DNA of 64,000 nt from Limnephilus marmoratus (lineage: Eukaryota > Arthropoda > Insecta > Trichoptera > Limnephilidae). Under the pieces are notes generated by a model. That model was given only the letters and a program-made list of their open reading frames with translations, was not told where the DNA came from and did no database searches. The stretch is taken from NCBI GenBank assembly GCA_917880885.1, contig OU862910.1, positions 15,698,710 to 15,762,709 on the forward strand. Reading direction: 5' to 3'. A program made the position numbers and the translations under genes. This document shows, one piece after another, positions 1 to 10,812 of the stretch. How positions within the stretch are numbered: the first letter of the stretch is position 1; every line of letters starts with the position of its first letter.

Positions 1-425
1 TCACTACCGAACCAGCTCAATAGAACGACTCCGGATCCAATATAATGATGCTTGCAGAATTGTATTTGGATACAGAAGATACAGCAGCGCATCTTCAATG
101 TTTACGGAGCTAGGACTACACGGATTTGTCGGTCTGATGAGACACCGGATCACTGGAGCCAGGATGCGGCTAATTGCTTCTGATAACAAGCGCCACTCCT
201 GAGCGAGCGCTGGGCCTGAGCATACTCCAGACCACGTCCTATATTATAATTGATTATTTATTTTATTTCTATTATCGCTTATATTTTTTATTTATTTATT
301 TTATTTTTTTATTTTCTTTTCTATTCACTTTTTTTTACTTGATCGTTGTGTAAATATGTACATCTTTATGGGACGTGTGGGATTGCACTATCCTCCCCAC
401 ATCCTGGAATAAACATTATTATTAT
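1..425 (+). mobile_element. 3' end of a non-LTR retrotransposon (LINE-A)
   Basis: The plus strand at about 49-186 reads as the C-terminal tail of a LINE reverse transcriptase ORF, including NDACRIVFGYRRYSS, ASSMFTELGLHG and MRHRITGARMRL. A 3' UTR follows, ending in TGGAATAAA and an ATT-repeat tail near 405-425. A second copy lies at 59209-59504 plus 60921-60985 and matches through the UTR (GGGACGTGTGGGATTGCACT). Compared with that copy, this one lacks a stretch coding TLVTAAFRH-like residues before CGCCACTCCTGAG. It is 5' truncated by the window edge or by retrotransposition. LINE identity is secure; the exact clade is not. Confidence 0.75.
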
Positions 426-971
426 TCATCTGACAATAAATGTATATCTAAAACACAAAATTCTTACAACAAAGACATTATTACTGCGGAAAGATAACTT
501 CTACAATAAAGCAACACACTCCACTCCTAAACATTTTTACTTTCTTTTTATCTATTTCTTTAATTTATTTTCTATTCTCTTTTCTTTTTATTTCATTAAT
601 TTCTATTTCTCTTCTTAAATTGTTAAGTTTCTTTCTTCTCATTTCCGATATTAAAATTAGATCAAATAGTTGCCACCTCGGAAAGGTCTCAGCCCAGTGA
701 GATGATTTATACAAAAAAAATATTTATATCTATCTATGTATATTTGGCTAGTAAAAAAATAAAAATACTGGTTGAGAAATGCAACAGAACAAAAATATTT
801 GGCAAAATAATTAAAAATATTATTTCTCTAAATTCTATGCATTTCACACGCTCCGGGTATCTATTTGTTAGGAGCAATCCCTAAAACCGATGCAGACTTA
901 ATGGAAAGCAAAAGATAAGTCTTAAAAAAAACTTTTATTTTTTATTCAGCTGTGCTAAAATACAATACACC
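426..971. other. AT-rich stretch with one low-copy repeat
   Basis: No gene is recognised. The segment near 600-705 (CTCATTTCC, a run of A/T, then a GGTCTCAGCCCAGTGAGATGA-like end) is similar to 10430-10525, so a roughly 100-bp dispersed repeat is present. The rest is AT-rich and featureless. Confidence 0.4.
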
Positions 972-1083
972 AAATTTGACTGATCGGTGGCTGAGTTCAA
1001 TTCCAGTAGTGGAATTGAACTCAGCCACTGATCAGTCAAATTTGGTCCCCCATTATTGTACAATAATGGGGGACCAAATTTGA
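970..1083. repeat. Two adjacent palindromes built on a SINE-2-like head
   Basis: A hairpin with arms of about 35 bp (CCAAATTTGACTGATC, GGTGGCTGAGTTCAATTCCA, then its complement around a GTA centre) runs from about 970 to 1045. A second palindrome follows directly, centred on TGTACA with arms CCCCCATTATTG/CAATAATGGGGG, and a third CCAAATTTGAC closes the unit. The arm resembles the 5' head of SINE-2 at 12183 (TTTGACTGGTCAGTGGTTGAG). Confidence 0.7.
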
Positions 1084-3062
1084 CTTCCGCTTAAAATCAT
1101 GGTGGTAGGAGATTTTCCAAAAACAATAAGTTTACATGACATTAAAAACCTTTTGGTAAAATAACATTCATAGTGAGCATTAATTTGTTGTGCGGTGTCA
1201 CATGACTTCCTGATTTTCTACCCTTCATTGCATGGGAAAAGCAGAAAATAAGGAAATTGAATCCATGTCTGGGCTGCGTTTAAGACTAAACTTCAGGTGT
1301 GCGGTTTGTTCGCGCGTTTTTATATGGGATTGATTGGGTATTGCATTCGCATACTTGAATGGTAGATATGTCAAAATCCTGAATTTATCCCACCTACCTA
1401 ATCTTTCCTTCCAAAATGTCACCATAAAAATTTGTTGCAAGAAAGTATTCAACTTTGGAGAGGTGACAGTGTGCTTTCCTACTCAGTACAAAATAACATC
1501 TCAGACAGGGCGCATGTATCGTAACCTCTTGTTATAAGATATTTGCGAATTTTAAACAGTGAGAAGTGTACACCAAAACTGGAGATCAGCGAGGCCCCAT
1601 CTGCAACGGTGAGTCCTATTTTCCTTATTCCAATCTGTGCTTATCTAATTTTCCAAAAGCACAGATCTGAACTATCGACTGACTATCCATCAAGTTTTGC
1701 GAGTGTATGCTATTTAATCGTCCCGTATAACTTAGCGTTTTCACGTAGTTTCGGGACTGGCTGCATAGGCTTTGCTCTGCAGCATTTACCGCCAATTAAC
1801 AGTGGAGTCGCAGTTTCGCGACACCACGGTTGTTTGTAAAAGGAACAGCAAAAATGATAAAAAAAAACGTTTATGATTTAACCGTGGTCTTGTCCATCAC
1901 AAAATTTCTTCACCCAGGGGAAGATTTAGGTGACCTATTTCGTTGAAGCACACGACTCTCTTGGGTGCTTTCAAACATGAAAAAAACGAGCTTTGCCAAA
2001 AAGGATCAGGGAATTGGTCGGCAGACATTTTAATCGATAGAAACAGATGTGATAATAAACCGTTCATATAAATCGCTTGTGAATAAAAAAAGGTCATGTA
2101 AATTTCGAAAATCCATCGTTTCCCGAATTTTAATGCATATTTCATTCGTGATAATAGGGTTTAGAACACTTCTGGTACGCATGAAATGGCCGTAATTATA
2201 TCCGCATTACTGTTTAATGCTTATCGTGGCACCAAAAAGGGTCGCCGAGTAATCCTTTAAGAGCGGATTTAACAGATTGTGAGGAATAACGGCCGAGGGA
2301 CGGGGCATTGTGAGATTGCCTTATATGTGGCCGGGACGCTGGATTACGTCAAGCAAATTAACCAAACATTGTCAAAAGAGTAAACAAGATACATATCTAC
2401 ATAAAGCAAACCACACACAATGAAAAATATTTTTTACAAGTATAGCTTTAAAGTCATTTAAGAGAGAACAAATTTGACGCATATTCGTGTATATTATGTG
2501 AAATTAATAATTTCACGTTTGACAAGTAAGATCCCAAAGCAAACAAGGGATATTTGGGTGGTGCGTTAAACCTCGTGTCAAATGTAGGGAAACACTCGCT
2601 CAAATACATACTAACTCTTTTGAACTTGCGTCGGACTGAGGGCCCAAAAGTAGGCGGATATCCGCCCCGCCCACGGGGTGCTCATAAAAATGCTGAACGG
2701 TCGGTATCCTCTTTAATACTGCTGACTATTATTTTCCACCCAATCCAGACCAGTGTGAAACTAAATAAGTATAAACGTTGTAAAAACGACATCGCTACTA
2801 GCACATAATAATTTTGAACAACTGAAGCAGCAAAAAGTCTTTAATTTATTTAAAGTGTTATCTTTAGATTGTTTTCTACATCATACAAAATGTCAACCTC
2901 ACATAAATATTCAAATTAAAAGAAATTTTGTGGTGACGTGACTAGGTCAAAAATATTTCAGGTTAAATAGTGTTGGGTAAGATTGGGTTAAGCTTTTTAA
3001 AACTGTACGTGTATAAATTACACCTACGATACCTGACGATCTCCTCACTTAGAGCCGCTTTG
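1084..3062. other. No recognised gene
   Basis: This is mostly unique AT-rich sequence. A strong donor-like AACGGTGAGT lies at about 1600 after a short open stretch, without a matching acceptor or recognisable protein. The region 2200-2340 is somewhat GC-richer but shows no ORF or repeat I can name. Confidence 0.3.
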
Positions 3063-3440
3063 CAATTGTATCACTCATCCACTTAAGCTTGGCTCTATAA
3101 TATATGTATAAATGTATATGTATGAGCATGTGTGCATGTGAATATATGCATGTATACATGTGTTGAGTGTGCACACGTATGCATGTGCATATATTTATTA
3201 GTATGTATGTATGTGTACACGTAAGTGTTTTTGTATGTATTTACTAATATTTGATCCTCTTTGTTTTATGTAGGTACTTAATTTATTATTATGTATTACA
3301 ACACTCTAAGAATTTTGAGATATACGGTGTGCTCATCTTTGACTGGAATTGTCACTGTAACCATATAAAGTGTAAACTAAAGTAATAATTATAATGTGAT
3401 GTATTCTGTCGGCGAGCCAATAAACAAAATAAATAAATCT
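3063..3440 (+). mobile_element. LINE-like 3' UTR copy (LINE-B)
   Basis: A TGTA/TGCA-rich segment at 3105-3240 is followed by GTGTGCTCATCTTTGACTGG and a tail GGCGAGCCAATAAACAAAAT with AAAT repeats at 3420-3440. An inverted homologue lies at 3757-4150. The polyadenylation-like tail suggests the 3' end of a non-LTR element; no coding part is present. Confidence 0.5.
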
Positions 3441-3756
3441 ACTTAACAGAAATGTGTCCTTTCATCATTAGCAACATACGAGTAATATGCATGCATTTTA
3501 AGACCGCTCGGCGCCCGCAATTAAAGTCAACAACGATGCATTTGAAGTTTGGCAACTTCTTCGCTTACACCCGGAGACTTCATAATAGACAAATTAATAT
3601 TTTAAGTGTGATGGTTGTTTGTCACCAAACGATAAACCGTACGTGAGTTTATGAAAATGGATGCCAGTTAATTATCTTTTAATGAGCACGGAAGGTTGCA
3701 GATTTTCCAATTCTCCAATGGTAATGTTTGTGAAAGGAACGTACTATTTTATTATG

Positions 3757-4150
3757 TTTGTTGGTTTGTCAACAGAATACATCACATATAATTATTATAT
3801 TAAATTTACAAATTGAATATGGGTAGTGTGACAATTCCAATAAAAGGTGAGCACACCGATATCATCAAAACGGTAACGGTATTTCTTAATATGATGTTAA
3901 TATTCTAACATAAAAATAAATTATATTACAAGTATAAACACAACGTGCATACAACAAGAAGGGTCAAATATTAGAAAACACATACATTCACACTTACGTG
4001 AACATGTACACACATACATATATACATGTGTAATGTGTATGCATACGTGTGTACACTCTACATACACATATATACATTCACGTGCATAGATACGTGTACA
4101 TACACACATGCACATAAATACACATTTATACACATATTTAAGTTCTAAAT
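3757..4150 (-). mobile_element. LINE-like 3' UTR copy (LINE-B), inverted
   Basis: Reverse complement of the 3063-3440 repeat: GTTTGTTGGTTTGTCAACAG at its left end, GTGAGCACACCGATATC in the middle, and a CATACACA-rich right part at 3980-4140. The two copies face each other across about 315 bp of unrelated sequence. Confidence 0.5.
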
Positions 4151-4328
4151 GAGGAGATCAACAGGGATATGTAAATACAAGCTTCTTTTGAAGTTAATAA
4201 TTGAAACTGTAAATACATCCAAGTCTTCATGTTCACAATATTTATTGTATAATCGAGTAATTTTTGAGGTTGGTTTTGAAAAAACTAGTATTGCTACGGT
4301 GTATAAATACACTAATTCCAGTAACCTG

Positions 4329-4371
4329 CCCGACGACACTTTGTAAGAGTCAAAGTAAAAGAGTGTCGGGG
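4329..4371. repeat. Short inverted repeat
   Basis: CCCGACGACACT and AGTGTCGGG form a near-perfect stem around an AAG/CTTTG-type inner pairing. It overlaps the left edge of the LTR-like segment. Confidence 0.4.
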
Positions 4372-4614
4372 AAATTTGGCGTCACGTTATCCATAATCTT
4401 CTGTTTGAGATCGTGGAAGTATTTGGAGATATTTGATAAAATGTTATTTGAGTAGCGAAATCCTTAACACGCAAGGAGAAATTTGGACGTGTTTCCGAGC
4501 AGCAACGAACAAGAAGTGAGTCTAGTCACGTCTCGAGTCTGTTCTTTTCCTTAAAAGAATAAAAGTTTCGTACAACCTGCGTACCCTTGTTATAGCACAG
4601 TGGCGGGCAGTGAC
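4350..4614 (+). mobile_element. Possible solo LTR-like segment
   Basis: A purine-rich run (AAAGTAAAAGAG, 4352-4363) precedes TGTCGGGGAAATTTGG (4364). An internal AATAAAAG lies near 4558, and the segment ends in ATAGCACA at 4599, followed by GTGGCGGGCAGTGAC, which resembles a primer-binding site. TG...CA ends, a PPT-like run and a PBS-like run together suggest an LTR. Having both on one LTR is unusual for a solo LTR, and no second copy or coding region is visible. Confidence 0.3.
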
Positions 4615-5654
4615 TTTTTTTTATATTCACGCTACTGCTAAAAAACCGAAAGGTCGTTAGTTTTATAGCTCATTCGGCATACATAATAAAATTTAAAAAA
4701 TAAACTGTCCCGAAGAATTTTTGCTAAGGTTGTACGCGAAATACGTAATTTTTAACTCCTCTTGCTAATTTATTCGTTTTTGGGAAGAGCATATATAGGT
4801 ATCACAGAAATCGTTGTCTCTCTTACTATCATGGTGAGAAATATGATTAAAACTGTATTAGAAGTTGGTTATAATGTTTTCCTGTTCTTTTGTACGGCAT
4901 GAAAACCAGTAAAATATGCCAAGCATTGACAGTAAAGACGATAAATAAAGGCTCTCCCCGCCAATACCTAAAGAACCTTGGATAGATAGTAGAAGAGAGA
5001 GAAGATTAGAAGTCCTTCATTGAGTGGCCAATTTGAACTAGCTGCCAATTGACAGAATACCCAAATCCACGCTTTATACTCAAATCTAAAAACTAACCAC
5101 AAAACTACTAAAACGTGCTGAAACCAAAGCTTACGATCACAATTTGAAAAAAAAACGAAACTATGAAGTATTAGAATTTTCTATAAATTAATTTTACATA
5201 AAACGACAAAAAGTTAGGTAACTATACTTTTAAATACTTTTGTCTAATAAAATATGTGTTTTTTTCGTTATTCTTTTCTTATACAATTACCAGCAGTTTA
5301 TTTTTGAAAATAATAACATTATTGTACAGTACACGCCTTTGATATCATATTCTGGCAGCAAGCTGTATAGTACCTATAGTTCCGCGAAACAGAGACTTGG
5401 TAGGGATCTTGACTTACCCCTTTAATTTTTAAGGTTGTGAAATATAACGGTATCCACTGTGAAAGGTATGCTCATTTTGTAGTCCAGTCCCAGGCGGATT
5501 CTTGCGACAAGGCGCTCCATAAAAATATTATATTTTTTTGGAATATTTTTTTATAAAATTTGGTTTTACTGTTTCATTTGTTTCGGTGTTCTCAAAGACA
5601 TAAAAAAAACTACGTTAAAAAGGGTAAAATATCTATATAACCGAATATGCAATA
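4615..5654. other. No recognised gene
   Basis: AT-rich sequence with short chance ORFs only; no repeat seen elsewhere in the window. Confidence 0.3.
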
Positions 5655-5990
5655 CTAGCTTTTTCCCGCGGCTTCGCTCGCATGATGTTAGGGGGATACT
5701 CCGCTTCCTCTACCTTCCCTCTCCCCTTCCCCCTCCCCTCGCCCCTCTCCCCACTCCCCCCTCTCACCTCTCGCATTCCACACATTCATTCCCGGTATAT
5801 TCAGTTTTCAAACTGCTCGCATGCCACCCATTACAATTTTTTATACAAATTTCATAATGCCAAAGCTCAACAGTAGTTTTATACAAAATAACGACAAAAA
5901 AAAAGAATTATCCAATTTGGTCCAGTCGTTCGGAAGTTATGCGCATACACACATTTTGGCAATTCATTTTCAGAGATTGATATTAAGTAC
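5655..5990 (-). mobile_element. Non-autonomous Helitron, group C
   Basis: The left end ACTAGCTTTTTCCCGCGGC is the reverse complement of a Helitron 3' terminus ending CTAG with T as the next base. A CT-rich tract (5700-5765) and the AATTTTTTATACAAATTTC block match the copy at 47956-48442. The 5' end is decayed. It encodes no Rep/helicase. Confidence 0.65.
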
Positions 5991-6295
5991 GACGCTAACA
6001 AAGCACTCTTTTTAGGGTGAATTGCCTAATTTAAAAAAAAAACATCGTTTCCAAGGCAACAATTTGTTTGCTTTTCTTCTGACGTTTGCAATAACTCGAT
6101 TATGTTAGGGACAGAAAACATATAATAAATAATTTCATAACGTCAGAGCATATTCATAACACCAGAGCTTACCAATATACACAGCCTATAGTACTCGGAA
6201 AAATGTAGCTTTCTATTAATGAAAGAATTTTTATAGTCCATTCAGTATGTTTTGCGTGAAAGAGTAACAAATATACATCCATTCAAACTTTCGGC

Positions 6296-6352
6296 TTTAT
6301 AATATTATATTATATTATATATTATTATATCATATATTATAGTAGGATAACT
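6296..6352. repeat. ATATT-rich microsatellite
   Basis: Imperfect ATATT/ATATAT repeats, related in unit to the long array at 26745-27170. Confidence 0.6.
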
Positions 6353-6419
6353 ATGTTAAGTAATTCAGAATATCATGGAATCCTACAAAATTGATACAAC
6401 AAGAAGTTAATCTGATAAG

Positions 6420-6545
6420 TTTTTAGATTTTCACGGCCAAAAGTATTTTCGTTATTTGTTTTTGGGGTGTTATGCCGTGTTGCGCTAACTTCTTATTGAG
6501 CCAACGTTTCGAACAGCATTACAGTGTCCTTCATCAAGGCAGATG
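6420..6545 (-). mobile_element. Penelope-like terminal repeat fragment with hammerhead-like fold
   Basis: Read on the minus strand this matches 40500-40636. At 6506-6537 a TTGATGA core, a stem (GGACA/TGTTC with one G-U pair) and GAAAC are followed by GTTGGCTCAAT. The conserved GGCATAACACCCCAAAAAC and the outer block TTTTAGATTTTCACGGCC are shared. The assignment to Penelope-like elements rests on the similar fold next to the GIY-YIG ORF at 28.9 kb and is inference. Confidence 0.45.
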
Positions 6546-6565
6546 TCTGCCGAAAAAAAAGAAGT

Positions 6566-6588
6566 TAATATATATATATATATATGTA
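6566..6588. repeat. (TA)n microsatellite
   Basis: About 22 bp of TA dinucleotides just after the terminal-repeat fragment. Confidence 0.8.
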
Positions 6589-6629
6589 CAAAAATCAATA
6601 TATGTTTCCATCAATATATTTTTCCATTA

Positions 6630-6973
6630 CAATTTGGGAGGCGGGAATGGGTACCGCCGCCCCGGGAACCTTTATTGGATAACCAACACCTCTGCCATAG
6701 GTCTCCCCAAGTGGTTCGCTACGTTTGGTGATTTAGCAGGGGTGCCCGGGTTCATGGGGTGAGGTTTGTCTAGGTCTTGGAGGAGGATGACCAGGACATA
6801 CTGAACCCCAGATTCCTACCCACCCCTTAAACCCTTTTCCTTCCCCGAACTCTCCTCTCCTTCCTTTCCTTAAAAAAAAAACACTCCACACAGCATCCTC
6901 AAAGATGACATAGGCCCTGAGGGAAATTATTTTCCTCAGGGCCTCCTGTGTGGAGCTCATGTAAAAAAAAAAA
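6630..6973 (+). mobile_element. Short LINE derivative (5' UTR joined to 3' hairpin)
   Basis: Starts CAATTTGGGAGGCGGG, the same start as the full LINE at 19290, and follows its 5' UTR (GGTACCGCCGCCC, GGTGATTTAGCAGGGGTGCC). It then passes directly from the pyrimidine-rich CTTCCTTTCC end of that UTR into the LINE 3' end (CTCCACACAGCATCC, then the AGGCCCTGAGG/CCTCAGGGCCT hairpin) and a poly(A) tail. The whole endonuclease-RT ORF is absent. It carries a further internal UTR deletion relative to 39962-40409. Confidence 0.85.
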
Positions 6974-7294
6974 TGTATGGGAGTTGTCTATGCATTGCTT
7001 TATTAAGAATAGAAAATATTTGAAACTTTCAAAATACCTTCTTTCCACCCTCGCGAAGGTTTCTGGATTATTACAACCACATCACAATACATCTGAAAAG
7101 TTTTTTAATATTTTTAAAAACCCTTATGAAACTGTCAAAAATGTCACAATTTGAGAATGACATTTTGCAAACCATCGATTGTTAAATTAAAATTTTATTT
7201 TCGAATAAACTCTTTAAATTAATGAATTGAAGTACTCACCTGTGATACTGACCTAAATCGAATACTTTGAATCTAATTAAAAATTGTATTCATT

Positions 7295-7635
7295 TTATAT
7301 AGGTACCTATTTGATTGATTGTTCTTATAATATACAAAGATGAATGTTTGTAATATATGAAAAATGAAAATTTGTAAAAAAATGCAATTGGTGGCGCGCG
7401 ATCTACTCGAAAATCTGAATATACCAGAACTGAACACATTGAACGCTGGAGAGGGGAGGGGATGGCGGGAGGGGGGTTCGCGATAGAGGGGCAGGGAGGG
7501 AAGGCAGGGTAGGCGGAGGGGGAACGCATAATGGGAAGGGGAGGCGGATGGGGAACAGGACGAATGGGAAAAGACGCGCAGGGAGAAACAATTTCTTTAT
7601 TAGAGGCATTGCAACGCGTGCCGGAAACTCTCTAG
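7295..7635 (+). mobile_element. Non-autonomous Helitron, group C, 5' truncated
   Basis: A G-rich tract (7445-7590), then GGGAGAAACAATTTC and a terminus GCCGGAAACTCTCTAG followed by T. It matches the right half of 42521-43077. The 5' TC end was not found. Confidence 0.65.
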
Positions 7636-7814
7636 TAATATTATAAATGTTGTAAAGAAGGATAAGTATTGAAAAACTTTTAATATTGTTGATTACTTTC
7701 TGAAAAACAAAATATTTTCAAGACTGAAATAAAGTAATAAACGTACTTATCACATTGGCGATTAATGTGAATACCACCCAAAAGTCTCAACTGCTTTAAA
7801 TCTCATTATTAAAT

Positions 7815-8590
7815 GTATCTCTAGTTAGAAGCCTAATGGAATATAACTCGGTAGTTTGGTCTCCACCTTACAAAATTCACATTAATAACATTGAGCGAAT
7901 ACAAAAAAAAATCTGCGTTTTATAAATTTTAAATTAAATATCCCACTAGAAGACTTAAAATATATTTTATTATTAAATATTCTAAAAATACACACACTAG
8001 AAGACAGACGTAAAATAAATGACTTAACAATTTTATTCAAAATACTTAACTCTAAATTTGACTGTTGCGAACTACTGCAACTCATAAACTTACGAATACC
8101 GACAGTAACTACACGACAAAATACACCATTCTACTGTAGCATTCATAAGCGGAACTACATTGCCCACTCTCCGATACAACGATTTCACACTATGGGAAAT
8201 TAGTACCTAGGTGATATTGACATATTTAACATAAACTTGGCGAATTTTGTTGATCTTGTAAAAAACTTATTTCAAAACTATTCCTAAACATATCTGTATT
8301 TTTGTAAACCTATGAAATTGCTGTATTTTTGTATTTTTATGACTTGCGTGCTTTTTTATCTAATTTATTTTTATTTTTTCTTTATCTGTTTTATTCCTAA
8401 ACAAAACTGTTTTTCTGTTAACCTATGAAATCGCTGTATTTTAGTATTTTTATGACTTGTGTGCTTTTTTAAATAATTTTATTTTTATTATTTCTGTATC
8501 TGTTAAAAAATCATCCGTCATGAATTAATTGTACTACCAAACATGTAAAAGCCCTTTGGACGTTAAATAAATAAACACAAAATAAATAAA
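7815..8590 (+). mobile_element. 3' end of a CR1/Jockey-type LINE (LINE-C), decayed
   Basis: Broken frames still show the end of a reverse-transcriptase ORF: LEYNSVVWSPPYK, INNIERIQKK, then LEDRRKINDLTILFKILNS and PTVTTRQNTPFYCS. The UTR ends TGTAAAAGCCCTTTGGACG with an AAAT-repeat tail at 8560-8590. The tail resembles that of 15915-16590 (GTAAAAGCCGTTAATCGGCG), so the two may be one family. Several frameshifts and stops make it a fossil. Confidence 0.7.
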
Positions 8591-8597
8591 AAATCGT

Positions 8598-8812
8598 CTT
8601 GCGACAGTTGGACTATGGAATTCCTGTTCGAGGTATGTTGTAAAGCTGAAGGTAGTAGGGAGGGAAGGGAGATGAAAAACGTGATTGGGGGAAGGACCTG
8701 GCTATTCAGATCTGATCATCAAACACGGCGAGTGCCATTTCAAGTAAGGTACCGATTTCAGTTCATATCTTTCATCAGGATGATACTGAGAGTATTTCCA
8801 CTGGGATAAATT
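8598..8812 (-). mobile_element. SINE-1 fragment
   Basis: Reverse copy of the SINE-1 body: GGCTATTCAGATCTGATCA, the (C)ACGGCGAGTGCCATTTCAAG block and ACTGAGAGTATTTCCACT. The tRNA head is missing. Confidence 0.7.
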
Positions 8813-9289
8813 CATATTTAATACCTTTAGTTGGTAGCACTGTGCAAAGATACTTCAACTAAGTATTTAGCCCCATGTGTTTGTTACCTTTGGCGTAATA
8901 TTCCATAGTGTAGGGAATATTGTTTAGGGTTACAGTATCTTATTAAAATGAATACATTGAAGTGAAAACACCAAACAAAGAAATTTGATAGCAGTCACAC
9001 ACCGCATTTACAACGTTACATAAAACAGGAGAATTCTAAGCACTTTGCAACAAGAAAATAAGGTTATAGGACCGTTAAATATTCACGTTTCAAAAGTATA
9101 ATAAAAAATGAGAAAAATCGATAAAATAAAATATAGTTCCCACAAACAAAGCGGATCCTTCATCAAAGAACTTCTTAACCTTTCTAAAAGGGTACCACGT
9201 TTCCCAGAAAATTCTTTTTAAAATATAAATCAATCTACAGCATTATATTTCGATGTGAATCAAATAATTTTGTAATAACTTTCTATTTG
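8813..9289. other. No recognised gene
   Basis: AT-rich unique sequence without ORFs of note. Confidence 0.3.
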
Positions 9290-9656
9290 GCAAGCTTGTA
9301 TGGGCAACACTTCTGAAATAGGTCACCCAAAGTTGTTCGCTACTTTTGGTGACTTAGCATGGGTTCCTGGGGTGAGGCTTGTATGCATCTGCCCGGTAGC
9401 TGCGTGGCGGGACGGTTTGGGGAACCTTTTGAGCTCTCCACAGGAACCTTTCAGAACACCATCTCACACCACAGTGGATGAATGGATTCATGCGTTCGTC
9501 ACTCCTGGAGCCACCAGTCATACATTTTTCCTTCCCAGAACTTCCTCTCCTTCCTTTTCTCAAAAGACCCTCAACACAGTATCCCCAACGATGACGCAGG
9601 CCCCGAGGGGAATTATTTTTCTCGGGCCTCCTGCGGGGAGCTATTGTAAATAAAAT
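9290..9656 (+). mobile_element. Short LINE derivative, diverged
   Basis: Follows the LINE 5' UTR (GGTGACTTAGCATGGGTTCC, GCGTGGCGGGACGG, CGTCACTCCTGGAG) into the 3' hairpin region (GGCCCCGAGG, TCTCGGGCCTCC) without any ORF. It also opens a 117-codon frame on the plus strand (9300-9653), which I take as chance because it follows the non-coding repeat. Confidence 0.75.
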
Positions 9657-9856
9657 GTTATGTACGTTAGTACGATAAAAAGTGGTAAGATAATAAATAA
9701 GTCATTTTAGTTATTGTCATCGCCACTATTGTCACATTCACTGAAAATAACTAAAATCACTAAAGTAAAGTCACCTAGTTATTAGTGGTGGGTTGTAAGA
9801 TAGATTAAATTTCGGTTTATAATCTTTGTTTCTTTGCTTCAATTGATTATCTAAAT

Positions 9857-10063
9857 TTTACAATAAAAAAACACATATAAATTTGTTGTAGACCACTTTT
9901 ATTTTATACACACTCTACCGGTTTCGGAAGCACCCTTCCTTCGTCAGGAGAATATTAGAAGTTATAATATTCTCCTGACGAAGGAAGGGTGCTTCCAAAA
10001 CCGGTAGAGTGTGTATAAAATAAAAGTGGTCTACAACAAATTTATATGTGTTTTTATTGTAAA
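9857..10063. repeat. About 200-bp near-perfect palindrome of Penelope-like ends
   Basis: Two arms of about 98-100 bp (9857-9956 and 9966-10063) are inverted around a 9-bp spacer (9957-9965). I see only one substitution (TTTCGG versus CCAAAA side) and a 2-base difference in an A run. Each arm carries a CTGACGA, stem, GAAAC motif: 9921-9947 on the minus strand and 9975-10001 on the plus strand, the latter with GAAAC changed to AAAAC. The same ACCGGTTTCGGAA...CCTTCGTCAGG block lies downstream of the Penelope-like ORF at 28.8 kb. Confidence 0.85.
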
Positions 10064-10135
10064 TTATGGCGAGCCACAAAGTTAATGCTTTTTACAAATA
10101 TGGATTATCTAACTAACTAAACACCACGCTATACT

Positions 10136-10400
10136 CTTCCGTTATCCCGACTTTTGACATGACCAGACTTAAGTATATGATACACTTAATCGTGCCATTT
10201 TGAAGTGTCCCCGACACCGTTTTTTTTCGCATCATATATTTTCCATGCACTATTTTTGTCACTCAACCGATCCACAACTTCAAACCACCTAAGCTTCTCT
10301 TTTAGAAACTTCATTACACTTCCATCAGCCTTGCATTCTTTCAGGATCTCCACATATGATGTTTTATACAGCTCCCCGTAAGAGAATTTTCGCAAAGTAG
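10136..10400 (-). mobile_element. Old RTE-like LINE 3' fragment
   Basis: The minus strand reads KTSYVEILKECKADGSVMKF and KLRWFEVVDRL, corresponding to ECKADVSIMNKIKKETLRWF in the better-kept copy at 34243-35400. It is highly diverged and frameshifted. Confidence 0.6.
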
Positions 10401-10424
10401 CGTTATAGTATTTTCATTTCTATT

Positions 10425-10530
10425 TATCTATTCAAATCCATCTTTCAATTTTTTTTCTCATTTCCTTAAGATATTAAATTTCTACCATCCTGGAACAGGC
10501 TCAGCCTAGTAAGGTGGTTTAAAGCAAAAC
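10425..10530 (+). repeat. Low-copy dispersed repeat
   Basis: Similar to 600-705: a CTCATTTCC block, then an AATTTCTACCATCCTGGAA-like segment and CTCAGCCTAGTAAGGTGGTT. It may be a LINE 3' UTR, but no coding part is attached. Confidence 0.4.
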
Positions 10531-10554
10531 TAATAATTGTATAATCTTGTAGAG

Positions 10555-10760
10555 ATTTATTATTGGGGTATTATGTCGTGTGGCATAACCTCCTTCTTTA
10601 GCCGATGTTTCGGACAGCATTACAGAATCCATCACGAGGGCAGATATTTAATGTATGTAAAATTGGCCCTGATGTTGGACACTGTAGTGCTGTCAGAAAC
10701 GTGAACTAAAGAAGGTGTTAGCAATAGACGGAATAATACCTCAAAATAAATCTCAAATCA
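10555..10760. mobile_element. Inverted pair of Penelope-like terminal repeats
   Basis: The left unit (10555-10645) reads on the minus strand and the right unit (10662-10760) on the plus strand. Both carry a decayed hammerhead-like core (10607-10640 and 10668-10700), then CTAAAGAAGG, and end in an AATAATACC block. The left unit keeps the GTCCGAAAC half, the right keeps CTGATG and GGACA. The arrangement repeats the inverted design at 9.9 kb. Confidence 0.5.
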
Positions 10761-10812
10761 GATCGATATTATTTTGGTTAAGGAGAGGGCACTGTTGAAA
10801 ACCAGCTCCTTT

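Noticed and set aside
1543..1839. 98-codon ORF with an internal GTGAGT
   Set aside because: No acceptor, no conserved motif, no composition change; the donor alone is weak evidence.
3921..4133. Cys/Val/Tyr-rich minus ORF of 70 codons
   Set aside because: It is a translation of CATACA repeats in a LINE-like UTR.
5682..5876. Pro-rich protein from CT tract
   Set aside because: It lies in a Helitron and is driven by CCCCTCCCC composition.
9300..9653. 117-codon plus-strand ORF
   Set aside because: It follows the non-coding short LINE derivative base for base; sister copies do not keep the frame.
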